Assembly: GCA_035517595.1 (NCBI GenBank)
Contig: DATIYN010000148.1
Coordinates: 1-18,798, forward strand
DNA: 18,798 nucleotides
Direction of reading: 5' to 3'
Source: RBG-16-66-20 sp035517595
GTDB taxonomy: Bacteria > Pseudomonadota > Gammaproteobacteria > Burkholderiales > SG8-39
Shown: piece by piece, positions 1-6,136 of the stretch
Numbering within the stretch: position 1 is the stretch's first letter
Layout: each line of letters begins with the position of its first letter
Notes under the pieces: generated by a model
Seen by the model: the letters and a program-made list of their open reading frames with translations, nothing else
Told to the model about the DNA's origin: nothing
Databases searched by the model: none
Translations under genes and position numbers: made by a program

Positions 1-37
1 CCTTCAGCCCGAATCTCGTCTTGCCGCCTTTCTTCAC
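1..37 (-). CDS. Possible start of a gene leaving the window (first 12 codons)
   Basis: A GTG at 37-35 opens a frame to the window edge that begins VKKGGKTRFGLK, a basic N-terminus too short to assign to any family. The reason to suspect a real start is its promoter: a GATAAT box on the minus strand (49-44) ends 6 nt before the GTG. That is the same spacing seen before the aldo/keto reductase and glycerol kinase starts in this window, so the message could be leaderless. It lies downstream of the P450 on the same strand, separated by a hairpin. There is no Shine-Dalgarno at a usable distance. The alternative is that this is simply non-coding. Confidence 0.3.
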   Translation of the reverse strand, partial: MKKGGKTRFGLK

Positions 38-43
38 CTCGCG

Positions 44-49
44 ATTATC
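44..49 (-). promoter_or_regulatory. Candidate -10 box (GATAAT) for the leftmost gene
   Basis: GATAAT matches the sigma-70 -10 consensus at five of six bases and sits 6 nt upstream of the GTG at 37. No good -35 is present at 16-18 nt; the nearest TTGAC-like hexamer on this strand is about 31 nt upstream. Confidence 0.35.
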
Positions 50-62
50 GGCGAGCGCCGAT
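47..62. promoter_or_regulatory. Perfect 7-bp inverted repeat overlapping the -10 box
   Basis: ATCGGCG and CGCCGAT face each other across a 2-nt centre (AG). The dyad runs into the candidate -10 box of the leftmost gene, which is a classic place for a repressor operator. With only two centre bases it would make a poor RNA hairpin, so a protein-binding dyad is the better reading. No regulator gene is visible beside it. Confidence 0.35.
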
Positions 63-70
63 CCGGAAAT

Positions 71-88
71 GCTTGACTGCGGTCAAGC
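71..88 (-). terminator. Hairpin after the P450 gene, possible terminator
   Basis: On the minus strand, GCTTGAC and GTCAAGC pair perfectly (7 bp) around a CGCA tetraloop, starting 2 nt beyond the P450 stop codon. It is followed by ATTTCC, so the U-tract is poor. It could be a weak intrinsic terminator or an mRNA 3'-end stabiliser for the amidohydrolase-P450 transcript. Confidence 0.45.
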
Positions 89-90
89 CC

Positions 91-1320
91 TCAGGCGCCC
101 ACCTGGAGCGGCATCGACTTCATGCCGCGGAACACCATCGAGTTGAGCCACTCAAGCCGTTCGGGCGGCAGCGCGAGCCCGATGCGCCGCCAATGCCGCA
201 GCACCGCCGGAATCGCCACCTGCCCCTCCATGCGCGCGAGCGGGAAGCCGAGGCAGATGTGCATGCCGAAACCGAACGTGAGGTGCGCGGGCCCGCCGCG
301 CTCGAGCCATAGCCGGTCCGGGCTTTCATAGGCCTCGGGATCGCGGTTCGCGGCATTCAGCATGATGAAGACGCGATCGCCGGGCTGGAGCGCCTTGCCG
401 CGCATCTCCTGGGCGACCTTCACGACGCGCACCTGCGCCCCGCTCGGCCCGTCGTAGCGCAGCAGCTCCTCGATCGCGCGCGGCGCGAGCCCGGGGTCGG
501 CCCGCAGCGCCTCCAGCTGGTCCGGGAAGCGCAGCAGCGAGAGCAGGCCGTTGGCAATGTGGTTGGTCGTGGTCTCGTGGCCGGCGAACAGGAGCAGGAT
601 GCAGGTCGCGACGAGCTCGTCCTCGCTCAGCCGGTCGCCCTCGTCCTCGAGCGACACGAGCTGCGAAAGCAGATCCGCCCTGGGATTGCGCCTTCTCGCC
701 TGGATCAATTCGAGGAAGAAACCTGCCATCTCGCGGGTCGCGGCTTCGGCGATGCCGTACTTCTCCGGCGACATGCGCGAGCTGCCGATGAACAGCGCCA
801 TGTCGTCCGACATGCGCTTCACCTTCGCGAGGTCCTCGCGCGGCACGCCGAGCATGGCCATGATGACCAGCGCGGGCAGCGGGCCGGCGAAGTCGGCGAT
901 AAAGTCGACCTCGCGCCGCGCGCCGATCCGCGCGAACAGCCATTCGACCAGCTCCTCCACCTGCGGGCGCATGGCGTTCATGGATTGCAGGTGGAACACC
1001 TTGCTCGTCAGGCGCCGCAGCCGCGTGTGCTCGGGCGGGTCGCGGAACACCATCCAGTGGGTGAGGTAGCGGATGATCTGCGAAATGCGCTCCGCCTCGG
1101 GCCCGGGCAGCGTGGCGAAGAAGGGGCGCAGCCGGTCCGACGAAATCTCCTTGTCGAGGCAGACAGCCCTCACGTCGTCGTAGCGCGTGAGCACCCAGGA
1201 CTTCAGCCGCGGGCTCCAGTGCACCGGATCCTCGTCGCGCAGGCGGCGGAAGACCGGAAACGGGTCGGCGACGAACGCCGGCGCGTCCGGACGGAAATCG
1301 AGCGCTTCGGCGACCGCCAT
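91..1320 (-). CDS. Cytochrome P450 (soluble bacterial class)
   Basis: A haem-thiolate mono-oxygenase of 409 residues, the usual length for soluble bacterial P450s, with no membrane anchor. The family marks are all present. The I-helix oxygen-activation motif AGHET is at 246-250 followed by TTN, the K-helix ExxR is at E285-R288, and the haem-binding loop FGFGMHICLG is at 349-358 with Cys356 as the haem ligand. The enzyme would need a ferredoxin and a ferredoxin reductase, and neither gene is in this window. Substrate cannot be read from sequence. The start ATG is 3 nt past the stop of the upstream amidohydrolase on the same strand, so the two are surely co-transcribed and the P450 is probably translated by re-initiation. 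The coupling suggests the two enzymes share a pathway, but that is inference. Confidence 0.95.
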   Translation of the reverse strand: MAVAEALDFRPDAPAFVADPFPVFRRLRDEDPVHWSPRLKSWVLTRYDDVRAVCLDKEISSDRLRPFFATLPGPEAERISQIIRYLTHWMVFRDPPEHTRLRRLTSKVFHLQSMNAMRPQVEELVEWLFARIGARREVDFIADFAGPLPALVIMAMLGVPREDLAKVKRMSDDMALFIGSSRMSPEKYGIAEAATREMAGFFLELIQARRRNPRADLLSQLVSLEDEGDRLSEDELVATCILLLFAGHETTTNHIANGLLSLLRFPDQLEALRADPGLAPRAIEELLRYDGPSGAQVRVVKVAQEMRGKALQPGDRVFIMLNAANRDPEAYESPDRLWLERGGPAHLTFGFGMHICLGFPLARMEGQVAIPAVLRHWRRIGLALPPERLEWLNSMVFRGMKSMPLQVGA

Positions 1321-1323
1321 CGC

Positions 1324-2538
1324 TCAGCCGAATCCGAGCGCAAGGAAGCGTTCGGCAATCGCGCAGTGCGCCGCCACGCCGCGCGCGAGGACGCTCTCGT
1401 CGAGCGTCATCTTGTTCGAGTGGCAGGGGCAGGCCATCTTCCAGTTCTGGCCGGAGGGGCAGGCCCCGAGCATGACCATCGCGCCCGGGTGCCTCTGCAG
1501 AACGTACGAAAAGTCCTCTGCGCCCATGATCGGGGTCGCCATCGTGTTCCAGGCCCCGGCGCCGAACAGCCCGCCGATCGTCGCTGCGGCGAAAGCGACC
1601 GCGCGCGCGTCGCACACCGTGACCGGGAACCCGCGCACGATGTCCACCTCGGCCTCGCATTCGTGCGCGGCCGCGACGTTCTGCGCGATGCGCTGCACGC
1701 CCGCGTGCACCGCCTCGCGCGTCTCCGCCGAAAGCGTGCGGATGGTGCCGAGCAGGTTTGCCGATTCCGGAATCACGTTGTTGGTCGTGCCGCCGTCGAT
1801 CTTCGCCACCGTCAGCACCGCGGGATCGAAGATGTTCACGCGGCGCGTGACGAACACCTGCAGCGCGGTCACGATCTCGCAGGCGACCGGCACCGGGTCG
1901 ACCGCATCGTGGGGCATCGAGGCATGGCCGCCCTTGCCGCGCACCGTCACAATCAGCTTGTCGGCCGAGGCCAGCATCGGCCCCGCCTTGGAGAAGAACA
2001 CGCCGGCCGGGCCGTTCGGCATGACGTGCAGCGCGAACGCCGCATCGGGCGCAGGATCGTCGAGCAGCCCGTCGTCGATCATGAGCTTCGCACCGTGCCA
2101 GCCCTCCTCGCCGGGCTGGAACATGAACAGCACCCTGCCTGCGAACGCGTCCCGCCGCGCGCACAGCACGCGCGCGGCCGAGGCAAGCATCGCAGTATGC
2201 GTGTCGTGGCCGCAGGCGTGCATGGCGCCTTCGACCCTGGAGCGGAACGGCAGTCCGGTGTCCTCGGGCATCGGCAGCGCATCCATGTCGCCGCGCAGGA
2301 GCACCGTGCGTCCGGGTCGTGCGCCGTGCAGCACGGCGATCGCGCCCGTCGTGGATCCGCCTGACTTCCATTCGAGCGGCAGCCCTTCGAGCGCAGCGCG
2401 CACCTTGGCCATCGTCCTCGGCGTCTGCAGCCCGAGCTCGGGTTCCTCGTGGATCGCGCGCCGCAGCGCCACCGTGTCGGCCTGCACCGCGTTCGCCGCG
2501 TCGATCCAGCGACGCACCTCGCTCACCATGTCGTTCAC
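1324..2538 (-). CDS. M20-family amidohydrolase (hippurate hydrolase / N-acyl amino acid hydrolase type)
   Basis: A cytoplasmic zinc- or manganese-dependent peptidase-fold amidohydrolase of 404 residues. Members of this M20D group cleave N-acyl or N-aroyl amino acids, indole-amino acid conjugates, or related amides. Visible motifs are GDMDALP (83-89), ACGHD (108-112, metal ligands Cys109 and His111), QPGEEG (141-146, with the catalytic and metal-binding glutamates 144-145), His171, a late GAEDFS segment and CHSNK (372-376, C-terminal metal His373). I chose GTG 2538 because a perfect AGGAGG lies 5 nt before it. The ATG at 2529 is 14 nt from that site, and the frame also stays open upstream without a ribosome site. 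It leads the P450 and diverges from the aldo/keto reductase across 94 bp. The exact acyl or amino acid substrate is unknown. Confidence 0.92.
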   Translation of the reverse strand: MNDMVSEVRRWIDAANAVQADTVALRRAIHEEPELGLQTPRTMAKVRAALEGLPLEWKSGGSTTGAIAVLHGARPGRTVLLRGDMDALPMPEDTGLPFRSRVEGAMHACGHDTHTAMLASAARVLCARRDAFAGRVLFMFQPGEEGWHGAKLMIDDGLLDDPAPDAAFALHVMPNGPAGVFFSKAGPMLASADKLIVTVRGKGGHASMPHDAVDPVPVACEIVTALQVFVTRRVNIFDPAVLTVAKIDGGTTNNVIPESANLLGTIRTLSAETREAVHAGVQRIAQNVAAAHECEAEVDIVRGFPVTVCDARAVAFAAATIGGLFGAGAWNTMATPIMGAEDFSYVLQRHPGAMVMLGACPSGQNWKMACPCHSNKMTLDESVLARGVAAHCAIAERFLALGFG

Positions 2539-2543
2539 GCGCA

Positions 2544-2549
2544 CCTCCT
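2544..2549 (-). promoter_or_regulatory. Shine-Dalgarno AGGAGG fixing the GTG start of the amidohydrolase
   Basis: Perfect AGGAGG with a 5-nt spacer to GTG 2538. The nearest ATG (2529) would have a 14-nt spacer, so the ribosome site favours the GTG. Confidence 0.7.
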
Positions 2550-2620
2550 GGGTCGGACAATGCCGGCGATTTTGCGGTCGCCGGTGCCTCGCGCGCAACC
2601 CCGCGCAGCGAACCTCAAGC

Positions 2621-2626
2621 TAGAAT
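2621..2626 (+). promoter_or_regulatory. -10 box TAGAAT, leaderless-type promoter of the aldo/keto reductase operon
   Basis: TAGAAT differs from TATAAT at one position and is preceded by GC. The ATG begins 7 nt after its last base, where transcription would be expected to start, so the mRNA would have little or no leader. No Shine-Dalgarno is present. No good -35 hexamer is visible. The same nonamer GCTAGAATC precedes glpK. Confidence 0.55.
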
Positions 2627-2632
2627 CCGCGC

Positions 2633-3601
2633 ATGAAATTCAAACCTCTAGGCCGTACCGGCGTGCAGGTCTCGCAGCTGTGCTTCGGCACGATGTCCTT
2701 CGGCGGCGACGCCGACGAGGCGGCTTCGGCCGCGATGTACAAGGCGACGCGCGACGCGGGCATCAATTTCTACGACTGCGCGGACCAGTACAACAAGGGC
2801 AAGTCCGAGGAGATCCTCGGTCGCCTCATCAAGGGACATCGCGACCAGCTCGTGATCACCACCAAGTGCTTCAACCCGGTGGGCGACGACGTCAACGACC
2901 GCGGCACTTCGCGGCGCCACGTCGTGCGCGCGGTCGAGGCGAGCCTGAAGCGCCTGCAGACCGACCGTGTGGAGGTGCTGTTCCTGCACCAGTTCGACGC
3001 TCGCACGCCGATCGAGGAATCGATGCGCGCGCTGGAGGACGTGGTGCGTGCCGGCAAGGTACTCTACCCCGCGGTCAGCAACTGGTCCGCCTGGCAGACG
3101 CAGCGCGCCGTCGACCTCCAGGAGCGCCACAACTGGGCGCGGCTGCAGGTGCACCAGCCGATGTACAACCTCGTCAAGCGCCAGGCCGAGGTCGAGATCC
3201 TGCCGATGTGCGAGGCGAACGGCATCGGCGTCATCCCGTACAGCCCTTCGGGCGCCGGACTGCTGTCCGGCAAATACTCGGGCCAGGCCACAGGCCGGCT
3301 GAAGACCAACAAGATGTACGAGGCGCGCTACGGCGAGGCCTGGATGTTCGAGGTCGCCGAAAAGTACGTGGCCTTCTGCCGGCGATCGGGCCTGCACCCG
3401 GTCAGCGCCGCGGTCGCCTGGGTGGGCGCGCACCCGGCCGTGACGGCGCCGATCATCGGCGCACGCAACCTCGATCAGCTGAGGGATTCGCTCGACGCGG
3501 TGCAGGTCGACATGACGCCGGCGCTGCGCGCCGAGATCGCGGCCCTGTCGCGGACGCCGCCGCCCGCCACCGACCGGCTCGAAGAGCAGAAGGCGAAGTG
3601 A
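2633..3601 (+). CDS. Aldo/keto reductase, NADPH-dependent oxidoreductase
   Basis: A TIM-barrel oxidoreductase of 322 residues that would reduce aldehydes or ketones with NAD(P)H in the cytoplasm. The N-terminus carries the family hallmark LGRTGVQVSQLCFGTMSFGG. The catalytic tetrad can be placed: Asp48 and Tyr53 in the NFYDCADQY segment, Lys78 in ITTKC, and His119 in LFLHQFD. Downstream, PYSPSGAGLLSGKY and the C-terminal APIIGARN segment match the cofactor-binding end of the barrel. The substrate cannot be deduced. It is the first gene of a plus-strand trio. Its stop overlaps the GTG of the methyltransferase, so the two are translationally coupled. Confidence 0.93.
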   Translation: MKFKPLGRTGVQVSQLCFGTMSFGGDADEAASAAMYKATRDAGINFYDCADQYNKGKSEEILGRLIKGHRDQLVITTKCFNPVGDDVNDRGTSRRHVVRAVEASLKRLQTDRVEVLFLHQFDARTPIEESMRALEDVVRAGKVLYPAVSNWSAWQTQRAVDLQERHNWARLQVHQPMYNLVKRQAEVEILPMCEANGIGVIPYSPSGAGLLSGKYSGQATGRLKTNKMYEARYGEAWMFEVAEKYVAFCRRSGLHPVSAAVAWVGAHPAVTAPIIGARNLDQLRDSLDAVQVDMTPALRAEIAALSRTPPPATDRLEEQKAK

Positions 3602-4131
3602 AGCTGAACCTCGGCTGCGGGCAGAACCGGCTCGAAGGCTACGTCAACGTCGACCGCGAGGCGGCGGTCGCGCCTGACGTGGTCATGGACCTGGAAAAGC
3701 TTCCGTGGCCGTTCGAGGACAACAGCGTGGAGGAAGTCGTCGCGATGCACGTGCTCGAGCACGTCGGCGCCGAGGCGCCCGCCTTCATCGGCATCATGAA
3801 GGAGCTCTACCGGGTCTGCCGCCCGGGCGCGCGCGTGCGCATCGCGGTGCCGCACCCGCGCCACGACAACTTCTTCGACGATCCTACGCACGTGCGCGCG
3901 ATCACGCCGATGACGCTGTCGCTGTTCTCGAAGGCCGCCAACCTGAAGTGGAAGGCGCAGGGCGGCTCCAACTCGCCGCTCGCGCTCTACGCGGGCGTGG
4001 ACTTCGAGCTGCTCGAGTGGAGCGAGACGGTGGACGAGCGCTACAAGGACCACCCGAACCTCGCCGACATGCTGCTGCACTGGAACAACGTCGCCACCGA
4101 GTACCGGATGCTGCTGCGGGTGGTCAAGTAG
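3598..4131 (+). CDS. Small class I SAM-dependent methyltransferase
   Basis: A 177-residue Rossmann-fold methyltransferase. Motif I is LNLGCG at 3-8, which binds S-adenosylmethionine; Asp19 in VNVDRE would hold the adenosyl ribose; motif II is DLEKLPWPF at 31-39; HVLEHV at 51-56 is the post-II segment typical of the Methyltransf_11-like group. The PHPRHDNFFDDPTHVR segment (85-100) is rich in possible substrate-binding His and Asp. The GTG start at 3598 overlaps the reductase stop as GTGA, and AGAAGG lies 4 nt upstream. The frame is also open far upstream, but only out of phase with the reductase. The target is unknown. Such short enzymes are often found with sugar or surface-polymer genes, but nothing of that kind is near. 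Confidence 0.85.
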   Translation: MKLNLGCGQNRLEGYVNVDREAAVAPDVVMDLEKLPWPFEDNSVEEVVAMHVLEHVGAEAPAFIGIMKELYRVCRPGARVRIAVPHPRHDNFFDDPTHVRAITPMTLSLFSKAANLKWKAQGGSNSPLALYAGVDFELLEWSETVDERYKDHPNLADMLLHWNNVATEYRMLLRVVK

Positions 4132-4144
4132 ACTCGCCCCGACC

Positions 4145-5068
4145 ATGTGCCGCGCGCTCCTCTACCTCGGCCAGCCGGTGCTGCTGGACAACCTGCTCTA
4201 CCAGCCGGACTCGGCGCTGATCCGGCAGAGCACCATGCCGAGGATGCTGCACATGCTGAACCTCGCCGGTTTCGGCATGCGCGCCTGGGACCCGGCCAGC
4301 AACGAGCCCGAGCAGGCTTTCGCCTACTACTCGCAATCTCTGCCGGTGTTCGACCGCAACCTGCAGAACCTCGCGCAGAAGGTCCGCCCGACCTGCGTGC
4401 TCGCGCACGTGCGCGGCGTCGCCTACTCCACGCGCGTCGAGATCTCGCTGCAGAACGTGCACCCGTTCCATTTCGCGAACGTGCCGCTCGTGCTCGCGCA
4501 CAACGGCGACCTCGCGGAGTTCGCGCACATGAAGCCGCTGCTGCTCGAGCACATCAAGCCGGAGTACCTCGCGCAGATCCACGGCACCACCGACAGCGAG
4601 TGGCTCTACGCGCTGCTGCTCTCGCGGATCCCCGGCCCGCTGCGCGAGCTCGAGGAGAACGCGCTGTTCGGAGCGCTCCAGGAGACGCTCGACATCCTCC
4701 GCGGCGCGCGCCGCCGGCTCGGCATCGCGATCTCGTCGTCGGTGAACCTCTTCGTCGCCAACGGCCGCCAGCTCGCGGCGCTGCGCTACTGCTTCGACTT
4801 CGGCTGCTACCGCACCGAGGACCCCGCGAAGGTGCACGAGGCGAACCTGAGCTTCCTGTCGCTCTGGTACACGCTCGGCCGCGACTACGCGCTGCACGAG
4901 GGCGAGTGGCGGATGACGGGCGGCGCCGAGAACGCCGACTCGCTCATCGTCGCCTCCGAGCCCCTCACGCGCGACACCTCGGCCTGGGTCGAGCTGCCGG
5001 AATACGGCGCGCTGTTCGCGCAAATCCGCGACGGGCAGCCGCACCTCAGCGTGCGCCTGCTCGACTAG
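4145..5068 (+). CDS. Class II glutamine amidotransferase-fold protein (YafJ/EgtC-like)
   Basis: A 307-residue N-terminal-nucleophile hydrolase. The protein begins Met-Cys-Arg, so removal of Met would expose Cys2 as the nucleophile. Other family elements are HVRG at 88-91 (Arg90), the oxyanion-hole segment HNGDL at 119-123, and GTTDSE at 147-152, which binds the glutamine alpha-carboxylate and amino group. There is no synthase domain, so as in the YafJ and EgtC groups it either hydrolyses a gamma-glutamyl amide or supplies ammonia to a separate partner. It follows the methyltransferase by 13 nt with only a weak ribosome site. Its stop is 7 nt from the stop of the convergent cyclic-nucleotide-domain gene. 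The substrate is unknown. Confidence 0.88.
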   Translation: MCRALLYLGQPVLLDNLLYQPDSALIRQSTMPRMLHMLNLAGFGMRAWDPASNEPEQAFAYYSQSLPVFDRNLQNLAQKVRPTCVLAHVRGVAYSTRVEISLQNVHPFHFANVPLVLAHNGDLAEFAHMKPLLLEHIKPEYLAQIHGTTDSEWLYALLLSRIPGPLRELEENALFGALQETLDILRGARRRLGIAISSSVNLFVANGRQLAALRYCFDFGCYRTEDPAKVHEANLSFLSLWYTLGRDYALHEGEWRMTGGAENADSLIVASEPLTRDTSAWVELPEYGALFAQIRDGQPHLSVRLLD

Positions 5069-5079
5069 CCGCCGGCTAG
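5065..5079. terminator. Palindrome joining two convergent stop codons
   Basis: CTAGCC and GGCTAG pair perfectly across a 3-nt loop. The TAG of the amidotransferase and the TAG of the minus-strand gene lie in opposite arms. It could act as a weak bidirectional terminator, but neither side has a good U-tract, so termination is uncertain. Confidence 0.3.
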
Positions 5080-6113
5080 AAGCCCGCCCTGGCGATCTGC
5101 GCGAACAGCGCGATCTCGAGCTCCTCGGCCTTGCGTTCATTGCGCTCGAGCCTCGCGTGCGCGATGAGCCGGGTGAGCTGCGTGTTGGTGCGCACGATCG
5201 AGCGCATCAGGCTGCGGTGGATGGCGTGGTGCAAGCTCACGGTCGTGGCCGAATCGCCGTTGTAGACCGCCATGAATCCCTCGCGCGGCAGCTCGAGCAG
5301 GCAGCAGGCCTCGCGCGCGCGCGCGTTGTTGGCGCGTGGCGCGCCCGTGATGGCGGCCATGAAGCCCACGAGCTCGCCCGGGCCGGCGATCGCGACCCGG
5401 CGCTCGATGCCGATGCCGCTCGCGGCGTCCCTCTTTCCGCGCACGAAGATCTCCAGCGCGCCGCGCAGCACCAGGTAGCAGGCCGCGGCCGGCGCGCCTG
5501 CGACGAACGCCCAGGCGCCGCGCGGCAGCTCGAGGACCCTGCCGTGCGACACGAGCTCGTCGGTCGCGTCGGCATCGAAGCCCTCGAAAAACGGCAGCAC
5601 GGGCAGGAAGGCTTGCCAGTCGAAGGAGGCATGCAGCGATCGCCCTGCGCCCGAAAGCGGGTCGGCGGCGGGCGCCGCGTCGTCGAACGGGCGGTCTTCC
5701 GCCGACGGGTGATCGTGCACGCGCGCGTTGAGCGCCCGCAGCCTGTCGGCGAGCGCGCGCGTGATCGCGCGCTGCGTCTCGAGCGCGGCGATCTCGCGGC
5801 TCGCGACCAGCGCGCGGAAGTCGTCGCGGCCGATGAACCAGGCGTCCACGTTCGATTGCGCGACCACCGTGGCCGAGACGACGCCGCGTTCGACGAGCGC
5901 CATCTCGCCGAACATGTCGCCGTCGCGGAACTGCGCCACCGTGATCGCGCCGCCCCCCGGCAGCGCGACGCGCGCCTCGACCGAGCCCGCGCGGATGAGG
6001 AAGCAGCCGCGCGTGGCCTCGCCCTGGCGCACGAGCTCGGCTCCCTTCATGAACGACACCTCGCGCGCGACTGCACGCAGGTGCACGAACGGACTAGCCT
6101 CTTTCGGCGGCAA
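5076..6113 (-). CDS. Protein with two cyclic-nucleotide-binding (CAP_ED-type) domains and no DNA-binding domain
   Basis: A 345-residue protein with tandem cyclic-nucleotide-binding-like beta-barrels at about 5-130 and 165-310, an acidic, proline-rich linker, and a charged helical tail (about 310-340). No helix-turn-helix, kinase or membrane segment is visible. Domain 1 has FGEMAL (68-73) but lacks the Pro-Arg pair of the phosphate-binding cassette (VVSAT instead). Domain 2 keeps APRAN (258-262) but has Gly-Phe where the cassette Gly-Glu should be (250-251). Each barrel is therefore half-degenerate. The start is a TTG at 6113 with GGGAGG 5 nt before it, 23 nt past the sigma-factor stop. No ATG or GTG nearby keeps the whole first barrel with a ribosome site. 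It probably belongs to the sigma-factor operon; its ligand and role are unknown. Confidence 0.8.
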   Translation of the reverse strand: MPPKEASPFVHLRAVAREVSFMKGAELVRQGEATRGCFLIRAGSVEARVALPGGGAITVAQFRDGDMFGEMALVERGVVSATVVAQSNVDAWFIGRDDFRALVASREIAALETQRAITRALADRLRALNARVHDHPSAEDRPFDDAAPAADPLSGAGRSLHASFDWQAFLPVLPFFEGFDADATDELVSHGRVLELPRGAWAFVAGAPAAACYLVLRGALEIFVRGKRDAASGIGIERRVAIAGPGELVGFMAAITGAPRANNARAREACCLLELPREGFMAVYNGDSATTVSLHHAIHRSLMRSIVRTNTQLTRLIAHARLERNERKAEELEIALFAQIARAGF

Positions 6114-6136
6114 CGCTACCTCCCCCTGCGGGAAGT

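Noticed and set aside
71..88. TTGACC on the minus strand as the -35 of the leftmost gene
   Set aside because: It is about 31 nt from the GATAAT box, far from the needed 16-18 nt, and is better explained as part of the hairpin after the P450.
559..2623. Long open frames on the plus strand opposite the P450 and amidohydrolase
   Set aside because: They are Arg/His/Ala-rich mirror frames caused by high GC in third positions; the minus-strand products have complete family motifs.
3598..5068. Methyltransferase next to an EgtC-like amidotransferase as an ergothioneine (egtD-egtC) pair
   Set aside because: The methyltransferase is only 177 residues with a generic motif set, far shorter than EgtD, and no egtB sulfoxide synthase or egtE gene is near.
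3475..5140. Long minus-strand frames opposite the methyltransferase and amidotransferase
   Set aside because: No motifs, biased composition, and fully covered by well-supported plus-strand genes.
5076..6113. The cyclic-nucleotide protein as a Crp/Fnr transcription regulator
   Set aside because: No helix-turn-helix follows either barrel; the C-terminus is a short charged helix after a second barrel.
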